Source: Acephala macrosclerotiorum
Lineage: Eukaryota > Ascomycota > Leotiomycetes > Helotiales > Mollisiaceae
Direction of reading: 5' to 3'
Length of the DNA stretch: 64,000 nt
NCBI GenBank assembly: GCA_014904845.1
Contig: MU119355.1
Span: 1-64,000 of the forward strand
Made by a program: the position numbers and the translations under genes. A model generated the notes under the pieces. That model worked only from the letters and a program-made list of their open reading frames with translations. It did not search any database and was not told where the DNA came from. Below, piece after piece: positions 42,274-54,717 of this stretch (within the stretch, counting starts at the first letter, position 1; each line of letters opens with the position of its first letter).

Positions 42274-43729
42274 CACCAGGGGCTGCAGCATTTCGTGACA
42301 CACCAAAAATGGCCCGTGCGCATTGTCAATAACCTCATTAACATACGTAAACAACTTTTTAAATCATTAATTATGGCACCACAACTACGTCCACGACTTC
42401 GTCCGAGCACTTTCGATCGCGAAATCAAAACCAAAGAATATACTACCCCAAAGAAATCAAGTTTCTTTAGAGATTTCGATCGCGATAGCCGCACAAAGCC
42501 GTTTACTCGTATTTGCGAGCAGACTGAAATATCCCGCGAAACAAGCTATAGATAACTACGAGAACGACGTGATATTAAGTCAGACGCGTGCCGTCGAAGT
42601 CGTAAGAAGTCAGAGATACTTAGACGAAAGTCTCGAGTCACGAAAGCGACGTGCCGATTTCTAATTAGCAAACGAAATCTACTACGCGATCAATTACTCG
42701 AATGTCAAATCGAAAAGCACAATATCCCCGTCAAAAAAAGAGCTTTACAAACACAACTCAAGAAGCATACGAAGAACGCTTAGCGCTACAAAATAGCATA
42801 CGTCAAAAAGAAAATCTCGCCTGCGAATAAAATCAAAAGAGAGGCTTTTGGCAACGAATATAAAAAGAAGTCTATAGAGAATTATTAGTATCTACATTTC
42901 TTTACAGACGAAGCATATGTTGATCTATTATTGATAAAGACTAAAAGAATCTTAAGAGAAAAAAAGACGCGTACAGATTCGAACAATATTCAAGAAAAGC
43001 CAAAAAATCAAAGCAATCAATTGCACATTGCAAGATGGATCAATTGATACGCTAAGTGCGAGAAACTGGAGTTCTATTACGACGAGAAAGATCATACGAA
43101 GCGGCCCAAGAGACTTAAAAAGTCTAAAAAGAGAAAATCCGAGTCTGAAGAGGAGTTCAATGACCGTTTGAAACAGTAGAATACCGACATGCCGCACCCC
43201 GTAGAGATCAAAGTCAAAAGCAATTCTATGACCCAAAAGTACTACGTAGAGCGCCTATTGCCTGTTTACATAGCAGCTATCAATTCCACTTCTGAGCGCC
43301 ACGATTTACCTTGGATTTTGCAAGAAGACAACGATCAGAGCCACGAGCACAAACTTTCTACTAGAAAAACCACATCACTCGCCCAAACTATTCGAAACGA
43401 AACTGAAATACGCTTTCATATCCATTCTCCACAATCCCCAGATTTGAACTCGATTAAAAAGTGTTAGTGTATCTTAAAAGAGCGGATGCGCAAGAGACAG
43501 TGAGATACGCTAAACCAACTTAAAAAGGTTCTACAAGACGAATGAAGCAAGATCACAATAAAAGAAGTACGGGCTAGAATAGCTGAGATGCCAAAGAAGT
43601 ATGAACAGATCGCAAAGTTTGGTGGAAAGCCTCTTAAGAGTGATTTGTGGTAATTTAAAGAGTATATAGTGTATTTATGAGGTTTTTCGCTTAATTTTGG
43701 TGTGTCACGAAATGCTGCACCCCCTGGTG
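42274..43729 (+). mobile_element. Tc1/mariner-like DNA transposon A (RIP-damaged)
   Basis: This 1,456-bp element has inverted termini of about 37 bp: CACCAGGGG, one variable base, TGCAGCATTTCGTGACAC, then ACCAAAA. It is flanked by a 3-bp GAC duplication (42,271-42,273 and 43,730-43,732). Removing the element and one GAC restores the deaminase reading frame (AAT GTC TTT GGT GGA), so the ends are exact. It contains one long, stop-ridden transposase frame. Three-base duplication is unusual for Tc1/mariner, which normally duplicates TA. The element shares its outer and inner terminal motifs with the MITE at 29,718-30,176. Confidence 0.9.
42373..43653 (+). pseudogene. Transposase of element A, eight in-frame stops
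   Basis: The frame of 426 codons plus terminator runs without frameshift from ATG to TAA (43,651) but has internal stops at about 42,553, 42,781, 42,886, 43,046, 43,177, 43,465, 43,501 and 43,543. It keeps an N-terminal helix-turn-helix-like part (FTRICEQTEISRETSYR), the first catalytic Asp (HFFTDEAYVDL), the second (LQEDNDQSHEHK) and the third motif in altered form (SPDLNSIKKC where SPDLNPIE..W is usual). Most stops fall where family members have Trp, so TGG has become TAG or TGA. Pro-to-Ser and Glu-to-Lys changes are also C-to-T and G-to-A. This is a RIP-inactivated DDE transposase. Confidence 0.85.
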
Positions 43730-43769
43730 GACATTGGCGATACAATTAGCATCCGCCAAGAGGGTTGTA

Positions 43770-45998
43770 CGAAGGTTCCGACAAAAAGTGATGAGACTAC
43801 AGGGGCTCATCCCCTGTAGGGCGCTGTGAGTCCCTGTAAAGTAGCATCGCGAGTTCTCAGAAGTTTATCCCCTGTAAATATAGTGAGCACGTGCCCTGTA
43901 GCAAAGCAAAATGAAAATATATTATTTGATTTAAGAGTACACTGCCTTCTTCTCTTGCCTCTTATATCTTTCTTCATAATACTCATTCCCACTCTTTAGC
44001 TTGATTACTTGCTTGATATGCTCTGGAATCCTTTCAATCCACGCTTGAATCTTCTTTTAAAAGATCTCATTTCACAATTTCAATCACCTCTTTTTAAGTC
44101 CTTTTTTGTTTTTGCAGTTCCCTGTTTTAATAGCCTCTCGTTTCATTCAAAACCAAAAAGATTTAATAGCGTTGAAATCAAATGAATTACTTGGCCAAAG
44201 AAGTTTCATGATCTCAAAGAGAGAATAGACTTCTTACTGATATCTTGAAATATAAACAAAAGTATTATCTTTTTATACAATAATTCTAAGTTTAGACTTT
44301 TTGCACTTTTAAACGAAGAAAAAGAGCTTTTCTTTGAGAATAAACTATTGATATCTATATTAATTGATTTCTCTACGGTTTTTTTTCACTTTATATGCTT
44401 TTGTCTCTTTACAATGCTTTTATACTTTTTTTTCACTTAAATATTTCTTATACTCTTTTTTATATTTCTCTTTGAAAATTCTATACTTCTCAGTTCACTT
44501 TTATTTATTCTCTTTTTCTCTCTTTTTATTTCTCGTATTCAAATCTGTTTTTTTTTTATTTTTTTTTTTATACAATCTCGACTTCTTATATATAGTAAAG
44601 ACTCTTCTTATTATAAGTAATTACTCTTCAAGATATAAACTCAAAAAAGCTTTTTTATTTACGTCGAATTATATACTTGTGAAATCTCTTATTTGATCTT
44701 TTTCAAACTCTGTATTTACTTCTATACTCTCTAAGTTGAATAGTTGTCTCATTTGTAAAGATCACATTTTTCTAATTCTTTAAAGTCCAATTCTTATAAG
44801 CAAAAGTCTATTTATATCGAGTTTTCTTAGCGTTCTTATTAAGCCTTGATTTGCAAGTCAATTTGCATAAAGAGTAATCATATTCCTTGAGAATCTTTCA
44901 AATAATGCGAAGAATTACTTGATAGTCTCTAAAAACAGTTTTTTTTGAGATTTTAGTACAAAAATAATTACGAGTTTTAAAGTTTTTGAATATAATTCTC
45001 AAGTAATACTCAATAGTCTCTTAAAAAATAAAAAACTTATTAAATCGCTTAGCATTTTTCACATGCTTTACTTCTAAGACTATACCGCTATCGACTACTC
45101 AACTTTGCTTTCTAGTTTTAACGTAAATCTTATAAATCTAAGACTTACTAATCTCAGTCCATATTGTGATCTTAAGAATTAGTATATAGACTTCTAGCAA
45201 AGTCAGAACTTGAATTCTGATTTCAATAGAGTACTCTGTGCAAATAATTAAAACAAACTTACTTAAATCAAAAATATATTTTAAATCACGAATTACTAAA
45301 AAAGTAAATAAAACTACGTCAAACTCTAATAAAACAGACTCTAAATTTGAATTATTTTTACTGAAAACGTTCTACTTTTCATTTTCAAACTCTGTCTCAA
45401 TATCGATATTATAAAGCTTTTCAATAGAAAGTGTAAAAAAATTTTAATTATCAAAAGTAAAAATTTCACTAATTTTGAATTGTATTAAAGTTATTATAAT
45501 TAGTGAAATTGAAATTGTATTTATAGAGTTAAAAATACACTAAAAGTTTTAATAGTTCTATAAAAACTAGATACTTGAATAAGTTTTAAAGTATGAAATA
45601 AATTCTTTCTATTCATTTCGCATTCTTTATTACTCTATTTCTCCACTTTTCAACTTTGTGCTTTTAGCGCTTTCTACGGTTTTAATAGCTTAAAAATATA
45701 AAGTTCTAACTCTATTTGAAGTCGTTTATACAGTGATTTAAAAGAGTATTGCATTCTAACTACGTAGTGTTCTCTGGAAACTTAATTCAATATATTGAAC
45801 TTTCGATTTAAGGCATTTAGAGGTCTCACCGTCTAAAGATACAAGGCCTAGTCTCTAAATAGGAGCTTATGATGCAGTGCTTACAGTGGGAGTTACAGTA
45901 GAGTCATAGCATTGCTGCTCATAGGCCCTTACAGGGGGTTTTAGTGGGCCTCAGGGGTTAAGGCTCTGTAGTCTCATCACTTTTTGCCGGATTCTTCG
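43770..45998 (-). mobile_element. Tc1/mariner-like DNA transposon B (heavily degraded)
   Basis: This 2,229-bp element has imperfect inverted termini: CGAAGRWTCCGRCAAAAAG followed by TGATGAGACTACAG. It is flanked by TA on both sides (43,768-43,769 and 45,999-46,000). Excising it with one TA rebuilds the deaminase codons RGTTTLLADAN, so the borders are exact. Sub-terminal regions carry several copies of CCCTGTA/TACAGGG. The interior is AT-rich with a dead transposase on the minus strand. Its neighbour, transposon A, lies only 40 bp away. Confidence 0.9.
43925..44300 (-). pseudogene. Transposase C-terminal relic of element B
   Basis: The minus-strand frame reads KDNTFVYISRYQ, EVYSLFEIMKLLWPSNSFDF, then NAIKSFWF, KIQAWIERIPEHIKQVIKL and GNEYYEERYKRQ, separated by stops. 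This corresponds to the EDNAPAH and WPGNSPDLNAIE catalytic motifs and C-terminal tail of a fungal mariner-type transposase. Each departure (Glu-to-Lys, Pro-to-Phe/Ser, His-to-Tyr, Gln-to-stop, Trp-to-stop) can be made by C-to-T or G-to-A changes. The N-terminal part must lie between about 44,300 and 45,800 but is too decayed to read. Confidence 0.75.
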
Positions 45999-46362
45999 TA
46001 GTACCGCGAGGAACGCTCAGCCTCGCATGTTCCCCAGGCACAAGTTTGGTGTATTCAATATGTATGTGAGTGTCTATGAATCCGGGGCTAATAAAGGAGC
46101 CGTGAGCATCAATCTCCTCCGGGGCAGCTGGGAAATGGCTCCATGGTGTTATCGCGGCAATGTGTCTGCCATAGATGACAAAGTCACGCTCAAGAAGCTC
46201 ACTCATATGCAACGATAGAATCTGTCCACCACGAATGATCAGGGTTGGTGGTTGAAACCCCAGAGCAACCAAGCACAGTTGCATTAGCTCCTCAACTGTG
46301 ATTGAGAGGTGCGCCCCTGTTGCGGTAGAGCTTGGAATGGCATTGTACTCCATGTCAGTCAT

Positions 46363-47100
46363 TCCTCCTGGTGAGTTGTATCACATCCGAGTTCTCTTTG
46401 TGTATTTATGTTCCAAGCTCTGCTCGCTCTTCCTTTTGTCGTGATGCAAACTAGATTGCAAAGCTCGCCATCCAGCGGGCCGCAACACCCCACTATTCAG
46501 TTCCTTATCTGGTGTAAGGTTTCGGAGTATAACGCTGTTCCTGCCAAAGCCCAAGTTGATCTTCCAGTGGCTCCGCATACTAGAGTTCTAGCCATCCTCC
46601 CACTTGCGAGATGAAGGTCTGAGCCCTCGGAGTTGACCGACTTTCAAGTGATGCTGTGATGCTCTTGAGACATTCGACATGATTGAATCATCAGAGATGG
46701 AGATCCAGAGTGGCACTTTCTAGAGATAATATCATGGAAATGAGCGAAGGGATTCTGAGCATGATGCCTTGGCCAAGTCATATAAAGCGGAGAAAGGCCC
46801 AAGGAATGAGATCTTGTGTTTCGCACTTTCAAGCTGGAACGAAGTTCTCCTTGTTTGAGTTACGCCTTCCTATACGAGTTGCGACATGTCTAAGGAGGCC
46901 GAAAAGTGGTTGTCCGCTTCGAGCCCGTTAGAAGTTGGCGCTGGAGCTTTCGGCGAGAGCAATGCATTTTTCCGGGCTCATGTCAAGGGTCGAGCGACGC
47001 TCCAGATAAGCAAAAGTCGAATAGTCCCCGGGACAAAATGGTTTAATAAAGGTTGAAGTTTTACCTGGTCTTTCCAAATCTGTATATTACCGATCCCCAA
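46363..47100. other. 5' flank of the deaminase pseudogene up to AT block 2
   Basis: Gene-normal composition with only short frames and no recognised gene. Composition shifts to AT-rich between about 47,050 and 47,210. Confidence 0.5.
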
Positions 47101-48386
47101 TAAATCTCGACCTTGTAAAACTAAAACAAATATAACGAACATACAATTGTACGAGCATATTTAATACTTTTAAATGCAAAGTATTACTAATAAATTATAA
47201 TTGTAATATATTGGATTTTAAAAGTTTTTATAGTTTTAAATTAAAAAATAAATAATTTTTTAATTATTATAAGTTTTTTATAAAAATAATTTTAATTTAA
47301 ATATATTTTTTTTTAAATATTTTAAACGTTTTAAACGTATTAAATATATTAAATTAAAATAATATATTAAATAATTTATATATATTATAAATATTATATT
47401 TTTTATAAACGTATAAATTATTATATTTATAGTTTATTAATAAATTAATAATAATATTTATATTTCATAATATTATTATTATTATTAAAATTAATAATTT
47501 AAATTTAAATTTTATTATTTATATATTTTTTTTTATAAAAATATACGTATATATTCGATATAATTTATTAATTATTTTTAATTTATTATTAATATTATCA
47601 AAAGTTTTTTTTTAATTATATATAATAAATTCGTTTAATTTTTTATTTATAAAATTTATAAAATTTTATTATATTATATTTTAATAATATTAATATTCGT
47701 TTTTTTATTTTTTTATTTAATTTATTAATTTATATAATTTTTTTATAATAAATATATTTTTTATTTTTTTTTAAAAAAAAATTTACGTTTAAAATTTTAT
47801 TTAAAATTTTATAATTATTTAAAAAAAAAATTTTAAATACAAAATTTAAAAATTAAATTAAATTTTTTTATTCAAATATAATTTAATTTAAAATTATAAA
47901 TATATTAATAAATTAATTTTTTTAAATAAAATTTTTATTAAATATTATAATAAAAATCGATTTATTTTATTATAATTACTATTTATATTTTTAATATTAA
48001 TTATTTAATTTTTATTAAAATTTTAAATTTAAATATATTTTTAATATATTTATATTAATTAAAAATTTTTAAATATATTTTAATTTTAAATTTATTTAAT
48101 ATTTAAATATTATATATATTAATTTTTTTAATATTTTATTTAATCGAATTAACGAATTATTAATTATATTATAAAATCGAATATTGAAATTTATATTTTT
48201 AATTTTTAATTATTAAAATTATTTTATTTTAATTAATTTATATATTCGTATAAAATTATTTTATTAAATTAATTTTAAACGTTTTAATTTTAAAATAAAA
48301 TAATAATATTTATTTAATTTAATTTTTTAATAATTATATAATAAATAATTAAAATAATTAAAATTATATTAAGAAATTTTATTATT

Positions 48387-50080
48387 ATTAATCAATTGCC
48401 AATAATATTAGCGATTTATTAATAGCGTATATTACGTAATAATTGTATATTTAAAATTTTAACGTTTAATTAATAATCGATTAATAAATAAATTCGATTA
48501 ATAAAAATATTAAAACTCTCGATTTTTAAACAATTATAAACGATTATACGTAGTTTTTATATAATTATATTTAATTAATTAAATTGTTTAATTTTAAAAG
48601 TATTTTGATTTAAATTTTTAATATCGAGTAATATAATTACTCGTATATTAAATCGATATTTGTACGCACGTAAACTTTATTTAAATCGATCGATTTTACG
48701 ATTAAATTTCAAATAATATTAATATTTTCAATTTTTATTTTTATTTATTTTTTCGATATTTTTAATAATTAATCGAATAAAATATAATTATTAATTTTTT
48801 AACGAAAAATATTAAAATTCTCGTAATTTTATAATTTAATATTTTAATATACGTTTAATAAATTTATTTAAAACTTTTATAATAAATTAAATAAATACTA
48901 TAAATTATAAATTTCAAATATTTAAATATTTAATTTTAAATTAATATTATTAACGTATATATTTTTCAATAAAACGATTAATAAAAAATATTTTTTTCAA
49001 TATATAAAAATAATAAAAATTTTATATAATAAATTTTAAATAAATATATATTTTTATTAAAATTATATTTAAACGAATTTATAATTAAAATATTAATTAA
49101 TATTATTTTATATTTTATTATATTAAAATTAATTTTTTATTTAAATAAATCGAATAATAAATTTTTTTTAATTTTTTTTAATCGAAAAATTATTAATAAT
49201 AAATAATTCGTTTTTGTTATTTAATATTTTTTTTAATAATTATTAATTATTTTTTATAAAATCGAAAATAAATATTAAAAATTCGTATTTATTAATTACG
49301 ATTATTAATAAAATGCGAAAAAATTTTTTTTTAATAATATTTTCGTATTTTATATTTATCGAATTTTTATAAATTTTTAATAATATTAAAAAAAAAAAAT
49401 ATTTATTAATCGTTTTATCGAAAAATACGTATATTAATAATATTATTAACGAGTTAATAATAATTTAATCAATTGCTAATATTATTAATAATATTATTTT
49501 AAAATTAAATATTTAAATATTTGAAATTTATAATTTATAGTACGTATTTAATTTATTATAAAAATTTCAAATAAATTTATTGAACGCATATTAAAATATT
49601 GAATTTTGATATTTTTTACTAAAATTTATATGTAGATTAACGATTACACTTTATTCGATCAATAGATTTTTATCGTCTTATAAATTATACAAATAAATAA
49701 AAATGAAAATTGAAAATATTAATACTATTTAAAATCTGATCGTAAAATCGATCGATTTAAACAAAGTTTACGCGCGTAGAAATACCGATTAAACATGCGA
49801 ATAATTGCGTTATATTGCGTTACATTACTCGATATTGAGAGTTTAAATTAAAGTATTTAGAGATTGAGTAGTTCAATTGATTAAAGTATGACTATATAAG
49901 TGTTTGTTTAAAAGTCGCGCGCAATCGTTTACAGTCGTCGAGAGTCGAGAGTTTTGATATTTTTATTGATTTGAATTTATTTATTAATCGATTATTATTA
50001 AACGCCAAAGATTTAAACATGCAATTACTACGTAGTGCGCGCTACTAGTAAGTCGTTAATACTATTGGTAATTGATTAAC
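48387..50080. mobile_element. 1.7-kb foldback element with ~570-bp inverted arms
   Basis: The segment 48,387 to about 48,955 is the reverse complement of about 49,480-50,080 over its entire length, with transition differences. Shared landmarks include TAATCAATTGCC at the outer ends, AACTCTCGA, AATATCGAGTAAT, and TTTAAATCGATCGATTTTAC. The spacer is about 520 bp of AT-rich sequence. The right arm keeps far more C and G (such as GTCGCGCGCAATCG and CTACGTAGTGCGCGCTACT) than the left. A further copy of the outer-end motif (ATCAATTGCTAATATTATTA) lies at about 49,470 at the inner edge of the right arm. No transposase is visible, so it is either a large non-autonomous foldback transposon or two element copies in palindromic orientation. 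Confidence 0.8.
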
Positions 50081-50506
50081 AATAAAAAAAAAATTTAATA
50101 AAATTTTTTTTTTAATTTTTTATTATTTTAATATATATTTTAATTAATATATTAATTCGTTTTATATTATATATATACGTTTTTTTATTTATAATATTTA
50201 ACAATTTAAATATAATATAATATTAAATTAAATTATTAATAATATAAATATTTTAAATTCGAATTTATTTTTTCGTTTATAAATTTATATAAAAAAAAAA
50301 TTTATTATTTATTATAAAATATATAAATATATTAAATATAAATATTAAAAATTACTTAAAAAAAATTTAATTTTAATATATAATTATAATTATAAAATAA
50401 ATTTTTTATAAATTTTTTTTAAAAAAACGTAAATTATTTATTAATATATTATTATATAATTTTAATAAAAATTATTTTTAATATTAAAATTTTAATTAAT
50501 ATTTAA

Positions 50507-50715
50507 TATAAATATAATATTAGTTTAATAATCACGTATAATATTAATTCTAATTCGAATTAATATTGTTTTATTAAAATTGAAATTATATTTTTTTAAT
50601 TTTTACGTATTTTTTTAAATAACAATTTATAATCAATTAACGAATTATTCAATTTATTTATTTATTTCGTTTTTAATTTATTATTAATAATAAATATTTA
50701 ATAATTTTATAATAT
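50507..50715. repeat. Solo LTR of the 6-kb retrotransposon family
   Basis: It aligns over about 210 bp with the LTRs at 4,278 and 10,282, starting TATAAATATAATATTAG and sharing AATCACGTA, AAATTGAAATTATATTTTTT and ATTATTCAATTTATTTATTT. It stands alone, 0.5 kb before retrotransposon copy 2 and in the same orientation. Confidence 0.7.
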
Positions 50716-53700
50716 TAATTTAATTACTTTTTAAAAAAAAAAATTTTTAATAAACGAATTAATATTAATTTGAAATTTAAAAGTTTATAATTTATTATTA
50801 TAAAAAAAAATTATAAAATTTTTTTAAATTATTATAATTTTATATATTTTATTTTCGAGTTTTTTTTATATATAATTATTAAAATATTTACGATTTAAAT
50901 TTAAAAATTTAATTATTTAAATATATATATATATTTATATAATATTATAATAATATAATATATAATAATTTATATTTGTTTTTATTAATTTAAAAATTAA
51001 TATTTAATTATTTTTAAATTTTATTAATTAAAAAATTAATATTTAATTATTTAATTTCGTAATTGTTTTTATATTATTAAAAAATAAAAATATTTAAAAA
51101 TATATTAATATATTTATAATATATTTTAATTTTTAAAAAATTATTTTTATTAATTATATATTAAATTATTTTTTAATAATTATATTTTTATAAATATATT
51201 ATATTTATTTTATTATTATTATTGTAAATATAATAATAATTTAATAATTACGTGCAATATTAATTTTAAACGAACTAATATCGTTTTATTAAAATTGAAA
51301 TTATATTTTTTTAATTTTTGTACGTTTTTTTAAAAAACAATTACAATTTAACGAATATAATTAAAATTATTTTATATTTTCATTTTTAATTTATTATTAG
51401 TAATATTAATATTAATTAGTAATTATTTTTCAATTACAAAATAATAAATTTCGATTTAAAAAAAATTATATTATATTTTTTGAATATTATTAAATTATAA
51501 AATTCTTTTTATAATAAAAAGATTTTAAGTATTTTAAATATATTAAAAAAAATTTATAATACGTCTTTGAATATTATTAAACTATAAAATTTATTTCTTT
51601 GTAAAAACGAGATTTTAACGTTATATAAATATTTAAAAACTCGATTAAACAATTAATTAAATTATTATATTTATTATTTAATTCAAATTTACGTTTATTA
51701 TATAAAACAATTAAATTTACAAAAAACTCGATTAATTAATCAATTGAATTACTATATTTATTATTTGATCGAAATATTATTAAAATATTATTTATTTTTA
51801 TTTTCGATAAATATAATTTTATACGTTTATTATATAATTTGAAAACGTAATAATAATATTTTAATTATATTACGAATTTTAATTTTTTTATATTCAAATT
51901 AAATTAAATTTAAACGATAAAATAATATTTGAAATCGAATTAAAATATAATTATAATAAAAAAAAATAAAAAAAATTATTCGATTCTAATAAAAAAAATT
52001 TCGATAAAAAATAAATCAATTTATTTATTTTGTATATAATAGAATTTTATACGAGAAAAAATTATTTTTATAATAATAAAGTTTTTATTATTATAAATAA
52101 ATGATTAATCGTTGAAAAATTCGAAAAATTTATTAATAATAATAAATACTATAAATAAACAAAAATTAAAATTAAAATTCAAATAAAAAAATAAAATAAA
52201 TAAATTCAATTTAAAATATAATTTAAAATACATTTAATTTATACTATTTTAATATTTATTAATTTCGATTTTATTATTTCAAATTTTATTTCAAATTTTA
52301 TTTCAAATTTTATTATTTTAAAATATGTAATTATTTAAAAAATATATTATTTATTTAAATATTTTTTCAAAATCAATAAAAAAATTTTAATTTCAATTAA
52401 TTAATTTATTTTATATATTTTTAATTTATAAATTATTATTATTTTTAATAAAATTTTTTATTATCGATTATTCGATATTTTTTAATAATTAAATTAATCG
52501 AATATATTTATTAAATTAATTACGAATTTAATAAAAATTTATAATAATAATAAAAAATATAAAAAAAAATTATACGATATTATTAAAATTAAACTTCGAA
52601 TTTTTTACGATTATTATTATAAAATTAATATATTTAAAAATTAATACGTTGAAATTTTTTTTATAATATTTAAAAAATAAATTAATTTATTTTATTATGA
52701 AAAATTTATTAAATAAAATTATAAATTTACGTTTATAGTAATTTTAATTAAAATATATTTCGAGATTAAAAAAAATCGATAATTATATATATTTTTACGA
52801 ATTATTTCAAAGAATTCATTGAAAATTAAATTAAATTTTTTTTAATTATTATTCGAGTAATTACGAAAAATTTAAAAAGATTTATTTTTAGACTATTAAA
52901 TAAAATATAATAATATTTTATTATTTTCGATTAAAATAAAAACGATAAAAACGAATATAAAAAATATAATTAAAATTAAATTAATTATATATATGAAAAA
53001 CGTAATAAAAAATAAAAATAAAATCAAAAATTTTTTTACAATAAATATTATAAAAAACGTAAATATTAAAAAGAATTATATTAAAAAAAATATTATATTT
53101 ATAGTAAATCGAAATATTAATTAATAAAATATTTAATAAATAAATAATAATAAATTTATAATCGATTTCAATAATAAATTTAATTTAAAATAAATCGAAA
53201 TATTATTATTATTTATTATTAAAATTTTTTTTACAAATTATAAAAATATTAAAAACTTGAAAAAATAAAAAAAACAAAAATCGATTAATTATTTATAAAT
53301 ATAAAAATTGAAAATAAATATAATTATTTTATTATAAAATTTAAAAAAAATCAATAATACGCAAATAATAATTATTTTAAACGATTAATTTATTCGTTAT
53401 ATAATTATAAAAGAAAATATATTTAATATTTTATTATTATAATTTGAATTGAAAATTCTTATTTTTTTTATTTTTGAAAATTGATATTTATTGAAAAAAT
53501 TTTAAAATATTATATTAAATAATAAAATTATTAAAATATCGACGATCGAATAATTACAATTTTTAATATTATAAAAATTTAATTATAAAATTTAATTCGA
53601 TATATCGATAATTAAAATTTATAAAATTTGATTTAAAAAAAAATCGTATTATTACAAAAATTATTTACGTTAATATTTTATTAAAAATTATTATATTTTA

Positions 53701-54717
53701 CATTATATTTATAAATATATTATTTTTATTTTATATTTAAAATATAAATAATATAAATATAAAATTTGATAATTTTAAGAATATTTTAATTTAAAAAAAT
53801 AAAATCGTTTTTATTATACGAAAATTTTTTTTTTTTTTAAATATTATTATATTAATTAAAAAAAAATTTAATTTAAAATTATTTTATCAATATCGAATTA
53901 CGTTAATTATATAAACGCTTTAAATATTTATTAGTACGATATTTTATAAAAAATTTTTAATAAATCGATTACGATATAAATATTAAATATTATTATTATT
54001 ATTAAATATATAAACAATTTTTTTTATAAAATGATTATAAGTTCAATTATTTAATTATTATTAACATTTTATATTTAAATTCGAAATTAATATTATAAGT
54101 AGTAAATTTATTTATAGTATTTTAAATCGTTAAATTTCTAAAGAATATATTTACAAAAACAATATAAAATACTTTTTATATATATTGAGTTAATACGTAT
54201 TAAAAATTATTTAATTATTTTGTTTATAACGCGAAAAAAAAAATTCGTTTATAAAATTTTAATAAAATATTAAAATAATAATAATTAAAATTAAAAAATT
54301 ATTTGTTGAAATTTATAATAATATAAAAAAAATAAAAAAATATTACGTTTTATTACGTTAAGTTTATAAGATTATTCGTAATAAATTAATCGAAAAATAA
54401 ATCGATAAAAAAATAATTTTATAAATAGTAATTAAAACTATAAACGATTTAATAAAATCGAACGATATTATATTTATATTATTAATTTTTAAAGTTTATT
54501 TTAAAATAATTAGTAATAATATATTATTATTATTAATTATTAAAAGAATTAAAATAATTCGAGTAATTACTAAGAAAATATATTGTTTATATATTAAATA
54601 TTAAATTAATAATATATTTGTAATAAAAAATGATTTAAATTCGAAGTTTATATTAAATTTATTAATTTTTTCGAATATATATATTTGATATAAAAAAAAC
54701 GAATAAAAAAATTATTA

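Larger units (their letters stand above)
40778..46362 (-). pseudogene. Adenine deaminase (AdeC-like amidohydrolase), split by two transposons
   Basis: The pieces read, on the minus strand: 46,362-46,001 (start; TLIIRGGQIL, then the metal motif FIDTHIHIEY); 43,769-43,730 (TTLLADANCIANV); 42,273-42,243 (FGGRGMDFMG); then RIFRQVSHKIPG...GKRITG; HISFCADDKPAEDLDREGHI...DHLIGS; and the C-terminal domain ending at 40,778 (VVVIDRHHATKN...GGGFVAVADGK). Introns lie at 42,242-42,191 (GC-AG), 41,897-41,843 and 41,674-41,628. Transposons sit at 42,274-43,729 and 43,770-45,998. Independently, about 50 codons, including the expected H..GL and DHE metal/catalytic region between ITG and the SFCADDK segment, are missing at about 41,967 with a frame change. 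The intact protein would convert adenine to hypoxanthine. It is certainly non-functional; the deletion is judged against remembered family structure. Confidence 0.88.

Noticed and set aside
44364..44696. 110-aa hydrophobic plus-strand frame rich in Phe and Leu
   Set aside because: It is the pyrimidine-rich antisense of the decayed transposase in transposon B, not a membrane protein.
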